Below are positions 36,651 to 47,700 of a stretch of 64,000 bases of DNA, in pieces. The DNA lies in assembly GCA_009617715.1 (NCBI GenBank), contig VTFK01000217.1, forward strand, positions 310,001-374,000, read 5' to 3'. Every line of letters starts with the position of its first letter. Position 1 is the stretch's first letter. The notes beneath the pieces were generated by a model. It was given only the letters and a program-made list of their open reading frames with translations, did no database searches and was not told the origin of the DNA. This DNA comes from Plectrocnemia conspersa (Eukaryota; Arthropoda; Insecta; Trichoptera; Polycentropodidae). A program made the translations under genes and the position numbers.

Positions 36651-37430
36651 TTGATATTTGAGTTGCTAGTTAAATCTCATAGTTGTAGACAATACGTCCA
36701 TACCATATTTAAGATAATTTTTAAACGAACTATTCTTTGTATATTGTTAACTAAAGTGTTAAGTTTTCACATATTAACCAATTTTGTATTCGTAAATTAT
36801 ATTTAAATGTTTTACGTTTAATCCACGTGTGCTTTATACGTGTCAATATTTTGTTAACATGGTTTTCCAAATATTTTGAATTATATACAACGTAAATGTT
36901 TACACGTTGTGGCCAGACGGTTTGATTAGAAAACTATTTAAATATATTTTCTTGTTTGCTAAACTTAATATGTCAATACCTGGGAGGTATGCTATAGTAA
37001 GAATATGCTTGCCATAAATAACAAAAAATCGTGAAGCTGGCTCTGATCATCAGTAAGAGATCAGAAACCTCAAGCTATTAATTCGCTAAATGAATGTTCC
37101 AGAGCTTTGGTTCAAATATAGAATCCTGATAACATCCTCTGAAAAGTATTTTACACCAAGCTTCCCCCAGCATCTATTAGTACACGTGAGTCTCTAAAAC
37201 AAAAGCGGTACTTTTATTTAAGTCCCAGAGGCCTTCGTGCTTTATGAGCGTCTTAATGCTTCCGCTTCTTAACAATGCAAAATCTTTTAAAGCAAGTATA
37301 CAAGTAGACGTTGTATATTTAAAAAAAACCTTGTATCATATTAATAAAAAAATATATCAATAAAAAAAAAGTGAAACTCGGGTGCTTATTTAAGCGATTA
37401 TATAGCAGCCGATTATTAAAAGTATATTTT
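36651..37430. other. AT-rich stretch
   Basis: Nothing recognised. Confidence 0.55.
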
Positions 37431-37862
37431 ACTCCTTTGGGGGATCCTAAGCGGTCAAACCTGAGCTATCTGCTTTTATCGTTATTCATCAATGACGGTA
37501 GCTACAAATTATAATTTGCGGATGATTTAAAATTGTTAAGATGCATTAAATCTGTTGCATACTATTTCTTTCTACATACTAATTTAGACTCTCCATGGAA
37601 GAGGGCTTCAGTCAACCGTCTGCCCTTTATTGTCGTAAAGTGCCATATTGTGGCATTTTCTCTTTCTCGATCGCCATTAGATTATTCGTACGATCTCGGT
37701 GGGAACATTATAGCTAGATAAATTTCCACTAAAGATCTCAGAATCACTTTTGAGAGCAAGTGGAGATTCTCTCTACACTTAAACGATTTATACAAAAAAT
37801 CTATTAAGATGCTCGGATTTTTGATGAACGCGTTTCACTTTAACGATACATCGATTATTTGA
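37431..37862 (+). pseudogene. LINE reverse transcriptase fragment with FADD box
   Basis: A single plus-strand frame from 37431 encodes the palm core of a non-LTR retrotransposon RT. It runs from a decayed G(V)PQGS…LGPLLF-like segment (TPLGDPKRSNLSYLLLSLFI) through FIND and the catalytic FADD (37515-37526), a W-containing helix and NRL.F…KC, to LGG, then DLRITFESKW, then KMLGF. The family pattern is PQGS.LGPLLF…FIND…(Y/F)ADD…W…N.KC…LG…LG(I/V).(F/L)D.KL. In-frame stops at 37512-37514 (just before FADD) and 37719-37721, and TGA at 37860-37862, show it is dead. RT text may continue to about 37930 in another frame. Endonuclease and 5' regions are absent. Jockey/CR1/R1-type assignment is not resolvable by eye. 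Confidence 0.85.
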
Positions 37863-38170
37863 GGAATATACTATTAAAAATATAATTAATCCCTTTTGGT
37901 GCCCTAAAATATTCAAAGATGCCCCGATAAGCATGTGGTATTATAACTTGACCACGTGACCACGATGCGTGTTAACCATAGGGTGCCTTCGGTCCTTTTG
38001 CCGACAATGTTGACTGAATTACCCCTACTTTACCTCCCGTTCTCGGTAACCTTGGACAACTTCCGAGACATTTTAGAGCGGACAAAACCGAACTCGACCG
38101 AAGTAACCCGTTATATTCTCCGTCCTTGGACAACCTTGGCCAACTTCCAGAGAGTGTAGTGCAGGCATAA
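37863..38170. promoter_or_regulatory. Mixed-base island with internal 20-bp repeat
   Basis: AACCTTGGACAACTTCCGAGA (38048-38068) recurs as ACCTTGGCCAACTTCCAGAG (38133-38152), 85 bases apart. A 67-codon frame crosses both but has no family match. Paired motif copies in a CpG-containing block suggest regulatory sites or an old local duplication. Confidence 0.35.
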
Positions 38171-38539
38171 GAAAACCAACATGTTACAGATTAATGGAGA
38201 AATAATTCAGAATAGTTTAATCGACGGGTATGAGCACAAATAATTTACAGTGTCTATTTGAAGCCTTTTGTGTGGATTAAACCAACATCAACACAAAACA
38301 AGAGGAATTTTTCCACGGCCAAAATTTTTTTAACAAAAAAAAAGAACGAGGAAGTTTGATTGTACTTTGTTTGATTGTGTTTTAAAGGGTTATTTTAAGA
38401 ATGACATAAATATAATAATGTATCTGCAATACTTTACTGTATTATTATTAATTCTCAACAAATTTGAGAAGTGAAGCCGAAAATTCTCATTTTTCAAGAA
38501 ATGAAAATCATCGAGAAATCAGAATGTCTAAGCTTAATT
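38171..38539. other. AT-rich spacer
   Basis: Nothing recognised. Confidence 0.6.
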
Positions 38540-39170
38540 TCCAGAATCCATAGTTGCATCTGCTTCGGAGACGACTGGATCCTTCGAACGCAGACACGAA
38601 CAGGACTTTATGTATAACTAAGACTAGGGTCAAATTATCAAGTTACGAACAATACAGTTTTAAATTTCTAAATCAAGTTCCTAGTTTGTTTTGGCCGTGT
38701 ATTCTGCACTTTATTTTAAAACTGAAAAACTTCAAAACCATAATCCGAGAATCCTGCCGGTATCTAGTATGACCCATTATACCACCAGTAGGTGCCCGGT
38801 TATGGCTGTCGGTCAATTTCACGGTCGGTCGTCCTGCCCAAAAGCCTTCCTTCCTCTACATTTCACCTCCTTTCTCTACCACCAGGCTCGGACACTTGTT
38901 ACGAGAAGGGGGCAATTTACATGGGTAATGCCACAGGCGATACCATCTCCCTCAGCGTCGATTTCGCGGTTTGCAGACTGTGAGATTTGCCGCGCTTCGC
39001 TTCGCTGAGTCTTCTTCTATCACCGACACACAGAGACCGACCTTCGGTAATTAAATTTTCCAGTAATGTGTATCTAAACGAGACGCGAGTGCTGGATGGA
39101 TATTTCCGTAATTAATTTCGTCGACTGATGTAGTGCGAGCGAGGGGCGCGTGATAAACAGTGAATATTTT
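38540..39170. promoter_or_regulatory. Large CpG-rich island
   Basis: About 600 bases of balanced to GC-rich sequence with many CpGs (GCCGCGCTTCGCTTCGC, GAGACGCGAGTGC, GCGAGCGAGGGGCGCG) and TAATTAA homeodomain-type cores near the end. Three overlapping plus frames of 63-105 codons cross it, none protein-like by family. Multi-frame openness plus CpG density fits a conserved non-coding or promoter island better than an exon. Confidence 0.35.
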
Positions 39171-40639
39171 AATGTCTATAATTATCTGATCCTGAGAATC
39201 TAGATAATATAATACGTTATTATGAAGAACAGTTATTAAAATAACTTATTAACAAATTTTCCGACATAAATAAAGTCTTCTTTTACAATTCTTAGCAAGG
39301 AATATATGGATTCAAAGAATTTTTATCTACAATGATATTGCACAAACGCGCTATTCCTGGCATCGTATCTTAAATCAATGAATGTATTTAATATACTTGT
39401 AGTATAGTAAAATACGTCTCGAATCAAAAAAACATTTAATTTATATTAAAATTGCATTTTACAACATATTTAAAATTATGGGTTATAAGCAAAAAAAACA
39501 CATAAAACGCAATTTTTTTTAAAATGTAGTGAATGAATAATATCATTTCGGCAATCGATATGTTGAATATCTTAATTGTGAAATAGTATGATGTTAGTTT
39601 AAATATGTAAATAAATTTTACTTATTGAGTATTCCTCGAATTCAGAGACTTGTTTGAAGTTTATTTGTTGGGCGCAAATGGGAAACGCCGGAAGCGCGTG
39701 TATAACAAGACGGAAACGTGTGACTAAATTAATCGAATGTTGTTTAATTTTAAGTCTATACTGCATATTTACTAAGCGTAGCTGGAAGGGTAAATCTTGT
39801 TGGTTAGTGATGAAAAATTAATACGATGGAAATAATTCATTTGAGAAAATGAGCGAAATAGCTAGCAGTAGTAAGATAAATAACTTATTCAAATACCTTG
39901 AGGGCTTTTACTAAGATAAACTAAGCATAATGTTACTAGCTTATAATATAAGTATAATACATATTTTAATTTAATAAATTAAATTAAGGTTTATTTGATT
40001 TAATAAAAGCTACCAAAAATACTTATTTACACTATAAAATAATATTTTTGATATAAAGATTTATTCATTTTAATTTGTACCAAGATTTCGTTTTTATTAA
40101 ATTAAAAAATACCAAAAAATTGGTTTTATTGTAATAATATAAAATTATGATACAATAATATTCTACAAAAAATGCTCAGTATTTTCTACAAAATATGTTT
40201 TGTTAATGAAGTAATGCATGAAGTCTATTGTTTGTTTTTATGGAGCTGATAATATATTATTTTATTAGTTTTAACCAACCTGTATTATAATTTATTTGAC
40301 TAATAATATCCTGACCATTTACTATTATAACTGCTTCGTAAAACCAAAGTTTTAACAAGCCATGCATAATTAACACAAATATTAACTTACAGTGAACTAT
40401 CACAGAATCCCGCATGTAATATAATCATATACTAATAACATCATACTAAACCCATCTCTTTTTAAGATTTCATTGTATCTAAATAAATTACTTCATCACA
40501 AAACTTATTTTTAAATTTGGAATAAATGATTTTTTATCTTTGAAAATTATTAGTATTTTAGATATAAATATCAATAAACTATTTGCGGTTCACTCTCTAG
40601 CTAGAATTTAACATAATTAATAGTGGACCATAGTAAGGT
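39171..40639. other. AT-rich stretch
   Basis: Nothing recognised apart from a small patch at about 39660-39720 (GGAAACGCCGGAAGCGCGTG). Confidence 0.5.
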
Positions 40640-40830
40640 GATCCCTTTTAAATAATGCGACGGTTAAGCAACGAGATTCGACGGTTAACCGTCCGGGGGT
40701 TCAAAGGGTTAACCTCCGATTAAACGGCGCTATTTAAAACTGAGCACCAAACCTTAGGAAAACTTTGGAAATCTTCCTGACAGCCGCGGGGCTGAATTAA
40801 TTTAACACAAGTTTTCAGGACCGTTGAGAA
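40640..40830. promoter_or_regulatory. Island with repeated CGACGGTTAA words
   Basis: GCGACGGTTAA at about 40658 and a perfect 14-bp palindrome GACGGTTAACCGTC at 40680-40693 give three C(C/A)GTTA-type (Myb/Grainyhead-like) words within 40 bases, followed by AAAGGGTTAACC. This clustering inside a short GC-rich block suggests a factor-binding cluster. Confidence 0.35.
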
Positions 40831-41847
40831 TTATTGAAATTAGAGCCGAAGTAATCAATTTGATAAGTAAATTCTGATATTATTAAAATAAATTACAAAT
40901 CGACGGTTTTTATATATTATACATAAGACTAAATTACTATACCCTAATTTATATTTTATCTATTAGGAACAAAAATATTTTTAGTACTAATTATGATTGT
41001 AGCATTGTAAATGAAATGTATATTTTTGTTTAAAATTTTTCCTTTTTATATTATTTAAATAAACTTCAAAGAAATAAATACAATATTCATGACGTTTTAA
41101 TTTAATTTTGTATAACAAAGTTTCTCAAATGTGATTTCATGGATAAAATCACAGTTCATAAAAAACAGAATTCTGTTGAAAATTACATTACCGTGACATA
41201 GAAAAGCTTCATTCAATAACGATGTGTTCAAAGATAAACATATTCATACATTTTAATAATTTTAGAAATTCAGTAAACTGGGTTGTGATAATATATAAAG
41301 ATATTACTTATCGATAAACTATTTCACTCAAATTTTTAACACGTTATTAATGACATTTGATTAATTAACAAGATATTAATCGACGAAATTTTTTTTTTTC
41401 TCTAAATCCTTTTAGATGTACTTGTAGGATTTTATTCACAGATTATATTTTGATTAAACAATTCACTTACAAGATGCAATATTTAACTAAAAACTATTTG
41501 ATGTTGTTTCTAATAATTATGAATTTAGGTTCTTTTGATATTTTACAGTTTTGAAAATTTAATAGGATATGTTTTAGAATGGTATAAAGCAAATTGGTAT
41601 TGTTAAATATGTTGTACCTAAGAGTCCTGCTTGGATTTTACAATTATTGGAAAAAATCTAACCTCTTTGAATTACAAGTTAATAAAAAATAGTATACTGA
41701 ACAACTAATAAAAATATTTGACAAAAACCTAGAGAATTCTATATACAGTCAATATTTTTATCAAACCATTATTATTTTAAATAAAATTTAATTGGGTACA
41801 AAATAAATATTATATAACGTTATAGATTTAAATTATAAATATCTTAC
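40831..41847. other. AT-rich stretch
   Basis: Nothing recognised. Confidence 0.55.
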
Positions 41848-41921
41848 CTTACGGTACTGCAAAACCCACAAAATCGCCCAGCCACTTTGGGAAACTCTTC
41901 ATACATTGAACCATGATGAAT
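41848..41921 (-). CDS. Candidate internal exon, 74 nt (uncertain)
   Basis: On the minus strand a pyrimidine-rich TTTTTTTTGTAG acceptor is followed by 74 bases and then AAG|GTAAGAT, a near-consensus donor. The enclosed sequence is clearly less AT-rich than the flanks. Two frames are open. One reads IHHGSMYEEFP, then KVAGRFCGFCSTV; its GRFCG recalls the end of a CUB domain. The other reads FIMVQCMKSFPKW, then LGDFVGFAVP, and reaches TAA at the donor. A second donor (ACC|GTAAGG) lies 6 bases earlier. No partner exon was identified, so the host gene is unknown. An exon is the best explanation for paired splice signals around a compact GC-richer block, but chance is possible. Confidence 0.35.
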
Positions 41922-42243
41922 CTACAAAAAAAATAAGAAATAAATTTTTATGTCCTTAGTACATGATGTTGTTTATTTACTAACGAAGTATTAAAATTAA
42001 CTAAATGTATTGAATTAAATGTCTAGTCCAAATTAAGACTTAGTTACAAAATAATTTTTAAAATACTACATAAAAATAGTATATAAAACGATATAGAATT
42101 TTATTATTACGACTGTAGAAATTAATACATAACACTGGTAAATGCGCCACTTAAGTACTGCGAGCGGTGCATGCGAACCTAACAGCTGTCAAGAAGTAAG
42201 CTTCTTATGCAGGCCACATACATTGAAGGCTCTTTCAACGTAC
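41922..42243. other. AT-rich spacer
   Basis: A GC-richer patch at about 42140-42240 leads into the inverted-repeat element. No gene. Confidence 0.5.
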
Positions 42244-42897
42244 AGCCCGTCCAAGATATGAACGACCATCGTCATAGTACTGGTGAGAGAATTTAATAGG
42301 GTGACCATGTGAAATTACAAGTGCAATTAATTTTTACTTTTTTAATTTTATTTGTTGAGGAAAATGTAAAATAACACTTGCTTACTTATTTTGCTTATTT
42401 GTATACATATTTAACTCAAAAACATGACAGCACTCACCAAAATATTATTTAAGACGTATACCGATGGCGGCAACTTTGGCGCAAAATAATAAAGGCGAGC
42501 GAAAATGGCCTGATTTTATGACCCGTCATAAAATCACTTAAGGGACAAATTTTTACAAAAAATACGGTTAACCATCGGGTGCGGGTATAAGCGCAGAGAC
42601 ATCTAAAACATAATTTATGGGTTGTACGGAACAGAATGTAAATATTTAATAATATATGTAAACAAAGAACAATAACATCGCGAACGTGTTTGAGCGCGAA
42701 ACATTATAGTTTTTAATGCAATTTCCAACGTATGGTCACCCTACTTTAAAAACATCCCTGATTTAGTATTGGTAACGTTCTCATATCGGTGTAAAAAAAT
42801 TCGTGGAAAACTGTAGATGTGTGCATGAATGCGTACACGCACCCTTATTTACAATACAACGACGATGGTCGTTAACATCTTGGACAGACTATACGGC
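42244..42897. mobile_element. Inverted-repeat element apparently split by a nested insertion
   Basis: The left arm 42244-42277 (AGCCCGTCCAAGATATGAAC, then GACCATCGTCATAG) is matched by the reverse complement of 42856-42897 (AGTCTGTCCAAGATGTTAAC, then GACCATCGTCGTTG). Arms of about 35 bp flank 42297-42743, which has its own hAT-like ends. The likely order is a short TIR or foldback element first, then a second element inserted into it. Superfamily of the outer element unknown. Confidence 0.6.
42297..42743. mobile_element. Non-autonomous hAT-like element (about 447 bp)
   Basis: The left end is TAGGGTGACCATGTGAAATT. The right end reverse complement is TAGGGTGACCATACGTTGG, so the first 12 bases match exactly and both continue to a nearby ATTGCA/GTGCAATTA word. 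The TAGGGTGACCA start is common among hAT-type MITEs. Flanks share TTTAA but not a clean 8-bp duplication, so the insertion is old or the ends are slightly misplaced. Inside is a perfect hairpin GATTTTATGAC-CC-GTCATAAAATC (42512-42535). No transposase frame. Confidence 0.6.
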
Positions 42898-43300
42898 TTA
42901 TTCGCATGATGGTGTATATAACGTGGCACAAAATCGGACCAGACACACTTGACTTCACTACGTTTCGGAACTTGGACTACTACTTCGGTTCATGAGCTAC
43001 TTCGCTCAACAAATTTCTTCGCCTTGCTTTCTGTCACCATCACCTCCATGACCAATACCAATAAATTTTAAGAAGGACCTACCGACTACTATCGAAATGA
43101 GTACCTATGCTGCACAATGATGGCAAAATGCGAATTTTATAATAATAACCTACAATTTTTATTAAAATAAATTAATAAAAATTCATTTCTGAAAATATCC
43201 ACTGGAACTGCTAAAAAAGGTATTAAGCGAAAGAAACGTTTAATAGCGTAAATAAAAATAACCACTCGCAAAACTGACGAGTTTCGGTCCGTTTTGTCAA
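42898..43300. other. Mixed-base spacer
   Basis: Bases 42940-43100 are fairly GC-balanced (CACTACGTTTCGGAACTTGG…) without a convincing frame. Possibly regulatory or part of the adjacent elements. Confidence 0.35.
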
Positions 43301-43376
43301 ACAAACAGAAAAATGTACAGATATTTGAATACTAAACGAGTGTTCATATTTTTTTCAATCTGTGTACATGTTTCAG

Positions 43377-43630
43377 ATCTGCCATTAATCTCTCTCTGGT
43401 GTGATCCTCGAACCGTATCAAAATTTTCCACAGCCAATCTACAACCGAAACTACGTGGCCACATACAGCATCCACAACAGACCGGACCAGATTAAATCTG
43501 ATTACCGGCGAACTACTACATCCAATTACAATGGACCGCTTTGCTGGGGATTACAAGACGGATCACAATACGGTGAACGGAAGAGAATTTATGCGCACGG
43601 TCCGAAGCCCTCACAATATTCACGCAATAT
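43377..43630 (+). CDS. Candidate exon-like block, product unrecognised (uncertain)
   Basis: A GTTTCAG acceptor-like site ends at 43376. From about 43401 a protein-like frame reads ILEPYQNFPQPIYNRNYVAT, then TTTSNYNGPLCWGLQDGSQY, then AHGPKPSQYSRNIP. The bias toward P, Y, N and Q with good codon variety is unlike the lysine/isoleucine noise elsewhere. However, the same frame meets TAA at 43386-43388, ten bases into the putative exon, so the acceptor and frame conflict. The block's other two frames are also partly open. No consensus donor follows. It could be a decayed exon, an exon with a mis-seen acceptor, or conserved non-coding DNA. I do not recognise any domain. Confidence 0.25.
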
Positions 43631-43689
43631 ACCTGTTCATTTTTATTTGCTTTCTTTTAACTCTTTGCTTATATATATATATTATTAAA

Positions 43690-45270
43690 TTTTAAAATAT
43701 CTTATTGTTTATCTGTTTACCATAGATAGTAAAGAAGTATATTGTTGTTATCTATTCGATCAGAAACGAGATTAAAATAAAATGATCAGCTATTAAATGT
43801 GATGTAAACATTATGCCTGAGGAGAAATGCAAGACTTGTAATACATTCACAGAACAATTAGGATGTATGTTTAATATGTAATTATACGTCTCACGTGTCA
43901 GAAAATAAAGATATTTTTTAATGGACTCGATAAAATAATATAAAATATATTATTTATCACTACAATAAAACTAATACCAAAATATATTTTATAGCTAGTT
44001 ACATTCTAAGAATAAATAAAATTAAATACACAAATATTTTGAATATATTTTTAAATTTTGTGTTCATTATATAAGATTTTTTTGAGATAAATTTGAAAAC
44101 AGTTCACGATCAGTTCACACCCCTCAAAACATGACTTTCCCTGCTGTATAAATTACAGCTACTAAATTCTCAGATAAACAATGCAACACTAGAATCATGT
44201 TGTACCATAACAAAGGTAAAAAAACATGTAATAAAATCATCGTGGAATGAAAGCATAATTGACTAGTGGCAGAGTTCTAGAATGCGTTTTAATTAAATTT
44301 CGAACATGATAAATAACTAAATAATTTTGGAACCAGGTGGTGTGCAAATATTTCAGCATTTTTGAGTTATGCTCCGAACTTTAGTACATTAAGCGTGTCA
44401 GCGTAGTCTTAATTAACTTTGAAGTATAATGGAAAATTTTAATTTCAAAAAAGAGAAAAATCGAAGTCATCAAAATCACCCCTCGAGCCACACCCTTCGT
44501 AATTACGAATTCTCGCTGCAAAAGAGAATCGGATCGTTTATTTTTTGTCAGCTCGACCCTGCGGAAATTTTTACTTATCGCAGAAATAATCTTAATTATT
44601 CAAAAATTGTGTTTTTCGGCTCACTAAATATTTTCTTTGTGATTTTCAATTATATCGGGCTATATTTACTTTACCAGCATATTTAGTCAATAATAATCTA
44701 TGGTTAAAACATTTATTTAGCTTTATCTTAAGTAAGTTAAAAAACGTGCATATGTCAAGTACCTTTTTAAAAGATTATTTAGTTAATGTAAAATAGGATT
44801 TAAATTCAAATTATAGTTTTGGTTCATTGCTTATTGATAAATTACATTTAAACTTTGTAAATATATATAAATAACCCTTTGCTTTCCAATGATAAAAAGC
44901 ACTTTAGCATATAATTATTTTCATATTTATATATTGTAAGGAAAATAGTTATTCAAATATAAAAGAGTGAAAAAATGAGATAATTGCCCACTTAACTTTT
45001 TTGATATTATGCTCTAAGAAGATCTAAAAGCTTTTAAGCTTCCAGCTTTTCCCATAGCAGATGTTTTTTTTAATTATTTTAGTCCGCTAGCACATGTATA
45101 TATATTATACATAAAATTAACCATGATAGAAATATCCATCCTTTCATTCGCTTTAAGTAATTATCTGTTGGACTTATTTCTTAGCAACGCGAAATAAAAT
45201 ATAAGCAGCATTAATCAAAAAGTATATTAGCTAAGAATCGGTTTCTATAAATGAATATATTATTACAAAG
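43690..45270. other. AT-rich stretch
   Basis: A mixed patch at about 44430-44600 has an 85-codon frame of no known family. Otherwise nothing recognised. Confidence 0.5.
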
Positions 45271-45274
45271 CAGC

Positions 45275-45420
45275 ACAATAGAGCAGTGGTATAGACGATG
45301 ACCAATACCTAAAAGACCTGGGTTCGAATTCTATATAAACTGTAGTTTTTATAAATGAGTTATTATATAAATAAAGCTTTGATTGATGATTACAGATTGT
45401 GTTTTTTAAATGTTCCATAT
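45275..45420 (+). mobile_element. tRNA-like SINE, unit B
   Basis: The A-box-like GAGCAGTGGTATAG (45291-45304) and B-box GGTTCGAATTC (45321-45331) are separated as in a tRNA-type pol III promoter. The following ATTATATAAATAAAGC…GATTGATGATTACAGATTG resembles the body at 11253-11300. CCTAAAAGACCTGGGTTCGA parallels the minus-strand text at 1681-1705. No intact tRNA fold. Confidence 0.6.
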
Positions 45421-46145
45421 CTTAAGTATGAAAATCGTGATACATAATTAGAGACATATATTATTTGTAAGCTGAAATAATAGCTTATAATTATTAAATA
45501 TAAGTCACTGATTTATTCTGGAGTCCCGTTACTTATTATTTTTTGTGTTTACCCCGTTGTGATGCATTAAGCTTACTTCTGCCATATTATAAAGAAAGAC
45601 TTACAATCAATAATAATATTTTATACCTATTTAATATCCTTTCAACCAAGTACATTATGTATCACAATTTTAGTGAATATATTTTTACCAGCAGCTTAAT
45701 AGTGCTACCAATATATTTTTAAAGATAAGGAGTAGCATCTGCTACACTTATTTTATTTTTAATTGAGCTACATAAATGTGCTGCAACTGACATAAAATTG
45801 TATTATTAAATAGAGCGGAAATTTGTATTTCTACACACCAACGATTCATTTTTTTACACAGAATCTGTATGAATCAGATTTGGTAACGTTCGTCAGTAAA
45901 AAAGAGATGGAATATTATGTTATAATTTCTGTCAAAATTTGATCTGTTAATTGTATACGTTTTATCTAATATAAATACAGTACACATAAGTGGTAATATA
46001 TATACATATTCATATGTATATATTTTAAATTTGTAAAAAAAATTTGATTACATATCATTAAATTAAAATGAGTTGAATTCATCAAATATAAATAAAGTAC
46101 CTTATTGCTCAAAAACGGTATGTTTTTAAATATGATTTGATTTTT
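45421..46145. other. AT-rich stretch
   Basis: Nothing recognised. Confidence 0.55.
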
Positions 46146-46147
46146 TA

Positions 46148-46345
46148 ATCTTCCCAAGCCCAATGCGTAACCACTAGACTACATAAATTTTATATATACA
46201 ATCAATAGATGTTACTTTTCAGCTAAGGTCAATTTTTAATAATAGCGCATTTTCTAAATGAAAAATTGAGTCTGCTGCGGAGACCTGAACCCGTGACTTT
46301 GGATATCAGTCCAAGCATTAAGGACTACGCTATTCTGGCCTTAAT
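46148..46345 (-). mobile_element. tRNA-derived SINE, unit A followed by a second tRNA-like head
   Basis: On the minus strand unit A begins near 46340 with AATAGCGTAGTCCTTAATGC. CACGGGTTCAGGTC (mutated B box) follows, then AAATGCGCTATTATTAAAAA, a CAGCT-type word and ATCTATTGATTGTATA. Immediately after, at 46182-46150, comes GTAGTCTAGTGGTTACGC and ATTGGGCTTGGGAAG, a fresh A-box-like tRNA 5' half. The unit-A tail therefore runs directly into a second tRNA-like head, which suggests a dimeric SINE or one SINE inserted at another's tail. Confidence 0.6.
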
Positions 46346-47700
46346 TATTTTCAATCTCAAATCCGAAGTTTTGTAGTTTATATCCTCCCTAAATCTAAAG
46401 TCGAATCGTCGAAGAGAACAGTTGCAATATCCAAACCCTTTTATCTCTCCGTGTTGAATTCAGGCAAAAACGTTAGCAATGGCATAAAATGTATACGTAT
46501 AATTAAATACAAAAATAAATGAGAAGTTCACAATAAGAATTCAACATATCGAAACAAAAATATACGCACTTAAATTGTGTTAAGCAAAAAATTACCTCTC
46601 AACCAAAAAACAAATTCCTGAAACGAAAACGCGTACAACATTAAAAAGCCCGCTGACGTAGTTCATATATTTTTTCTCCCTAAGACATTTGCCGCAATTT
46701 AAAAATATTTCTAGAGTCATTATTGTCTGTATATAAAAAATAAGTTTGTTAGCAAAAATAATTAAACAACAAAGAAATAAGCGCGTAAATACCAAATCAA
46801 CATTTTTTTAAAAATAGAATACCTCATTGGTATACATATTTACGCAATATGTAGTGAAACTGTTTATATATGTTAAAATGTCTGGCATTTTAAATTCACA
46901 TTTATTATATTTTAATTAGCTCTTATGGCAATGGTAGACAAGGTGTAAGGATTCCACACTAATTGAGCGAAAAAATAAGGTTGCTAAATTTTGCTTTCAT
47001 ATCTACGAGAACAACATGAAAGTCAGGATTTTGCATTATTAATGCAGTTAACCAATTAAATTTAGTCCAGTTCAGACCTTTAGGCAAATACAGTGAGAGT
47101 GAGGACCCTGGCAGCCGAGCAGCCAATTTCAATCAAATTTGGTTAGAACCTACAAGCAACTCTTGGGACGACATCTTTGACACAAAACACGGACATATGA
47201 AAAATATCTATATTAAATATTATGGTATATTTTTTTTGCTTAATATTTTTAGTTGCTTGAGGAAAATTAAGTGGTAAAAATACATTTAATTAAATGTCAA
47301 ATTTACAGACTTTCTAAATCATGCTGACTAGTATAAAACATCAAATTACCTTATTCATGATTAATATCGAAAATTATAACATGAAACACATTTGCGCTTT
47401 TTCATATTCAACTCCAATTCTAAAGCTCATTCAGTCAAGCTTAGCTATTCACTAACCTTAAACAATACAAGCTCACACTCGACTCTTTCCTCAAAGGAAA
47501 TCGTGTGAATGGAATGTGTAGTAGGTACCTATGTAAATGTCAAGATATATCATGGAAGTAATATATCGTTAAAATGATGCATATAAAATACTATAATAAC
47601 AATTTGACAAAATGTAGATACTTTCTTTAGTCCAAAAGTATCCGACTCGACGCTTTTATCATATGTAAGCTAGATACTTTTAGTTATATCCGTACTGAGG
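46346..47700. other. AT-rich stretch
   Basis: At about 46596-46625 (minus) TTTCGTTTCAG, then 22 bases, then GAG|GTAATT could be a micro-exon-like arrangement, but it is too short to support. A mixed patch lies at about 47060-47180. Confidence 0.4.

Noticed and set aside
46590..46640. 22-nt micro-exon on the minus strand (TTTCAG…GAG|GTAATT)
   Set aside because: Such short acceptor-donor spacing occurs by chance in AT-rich DNA, and no flanking exon was found.
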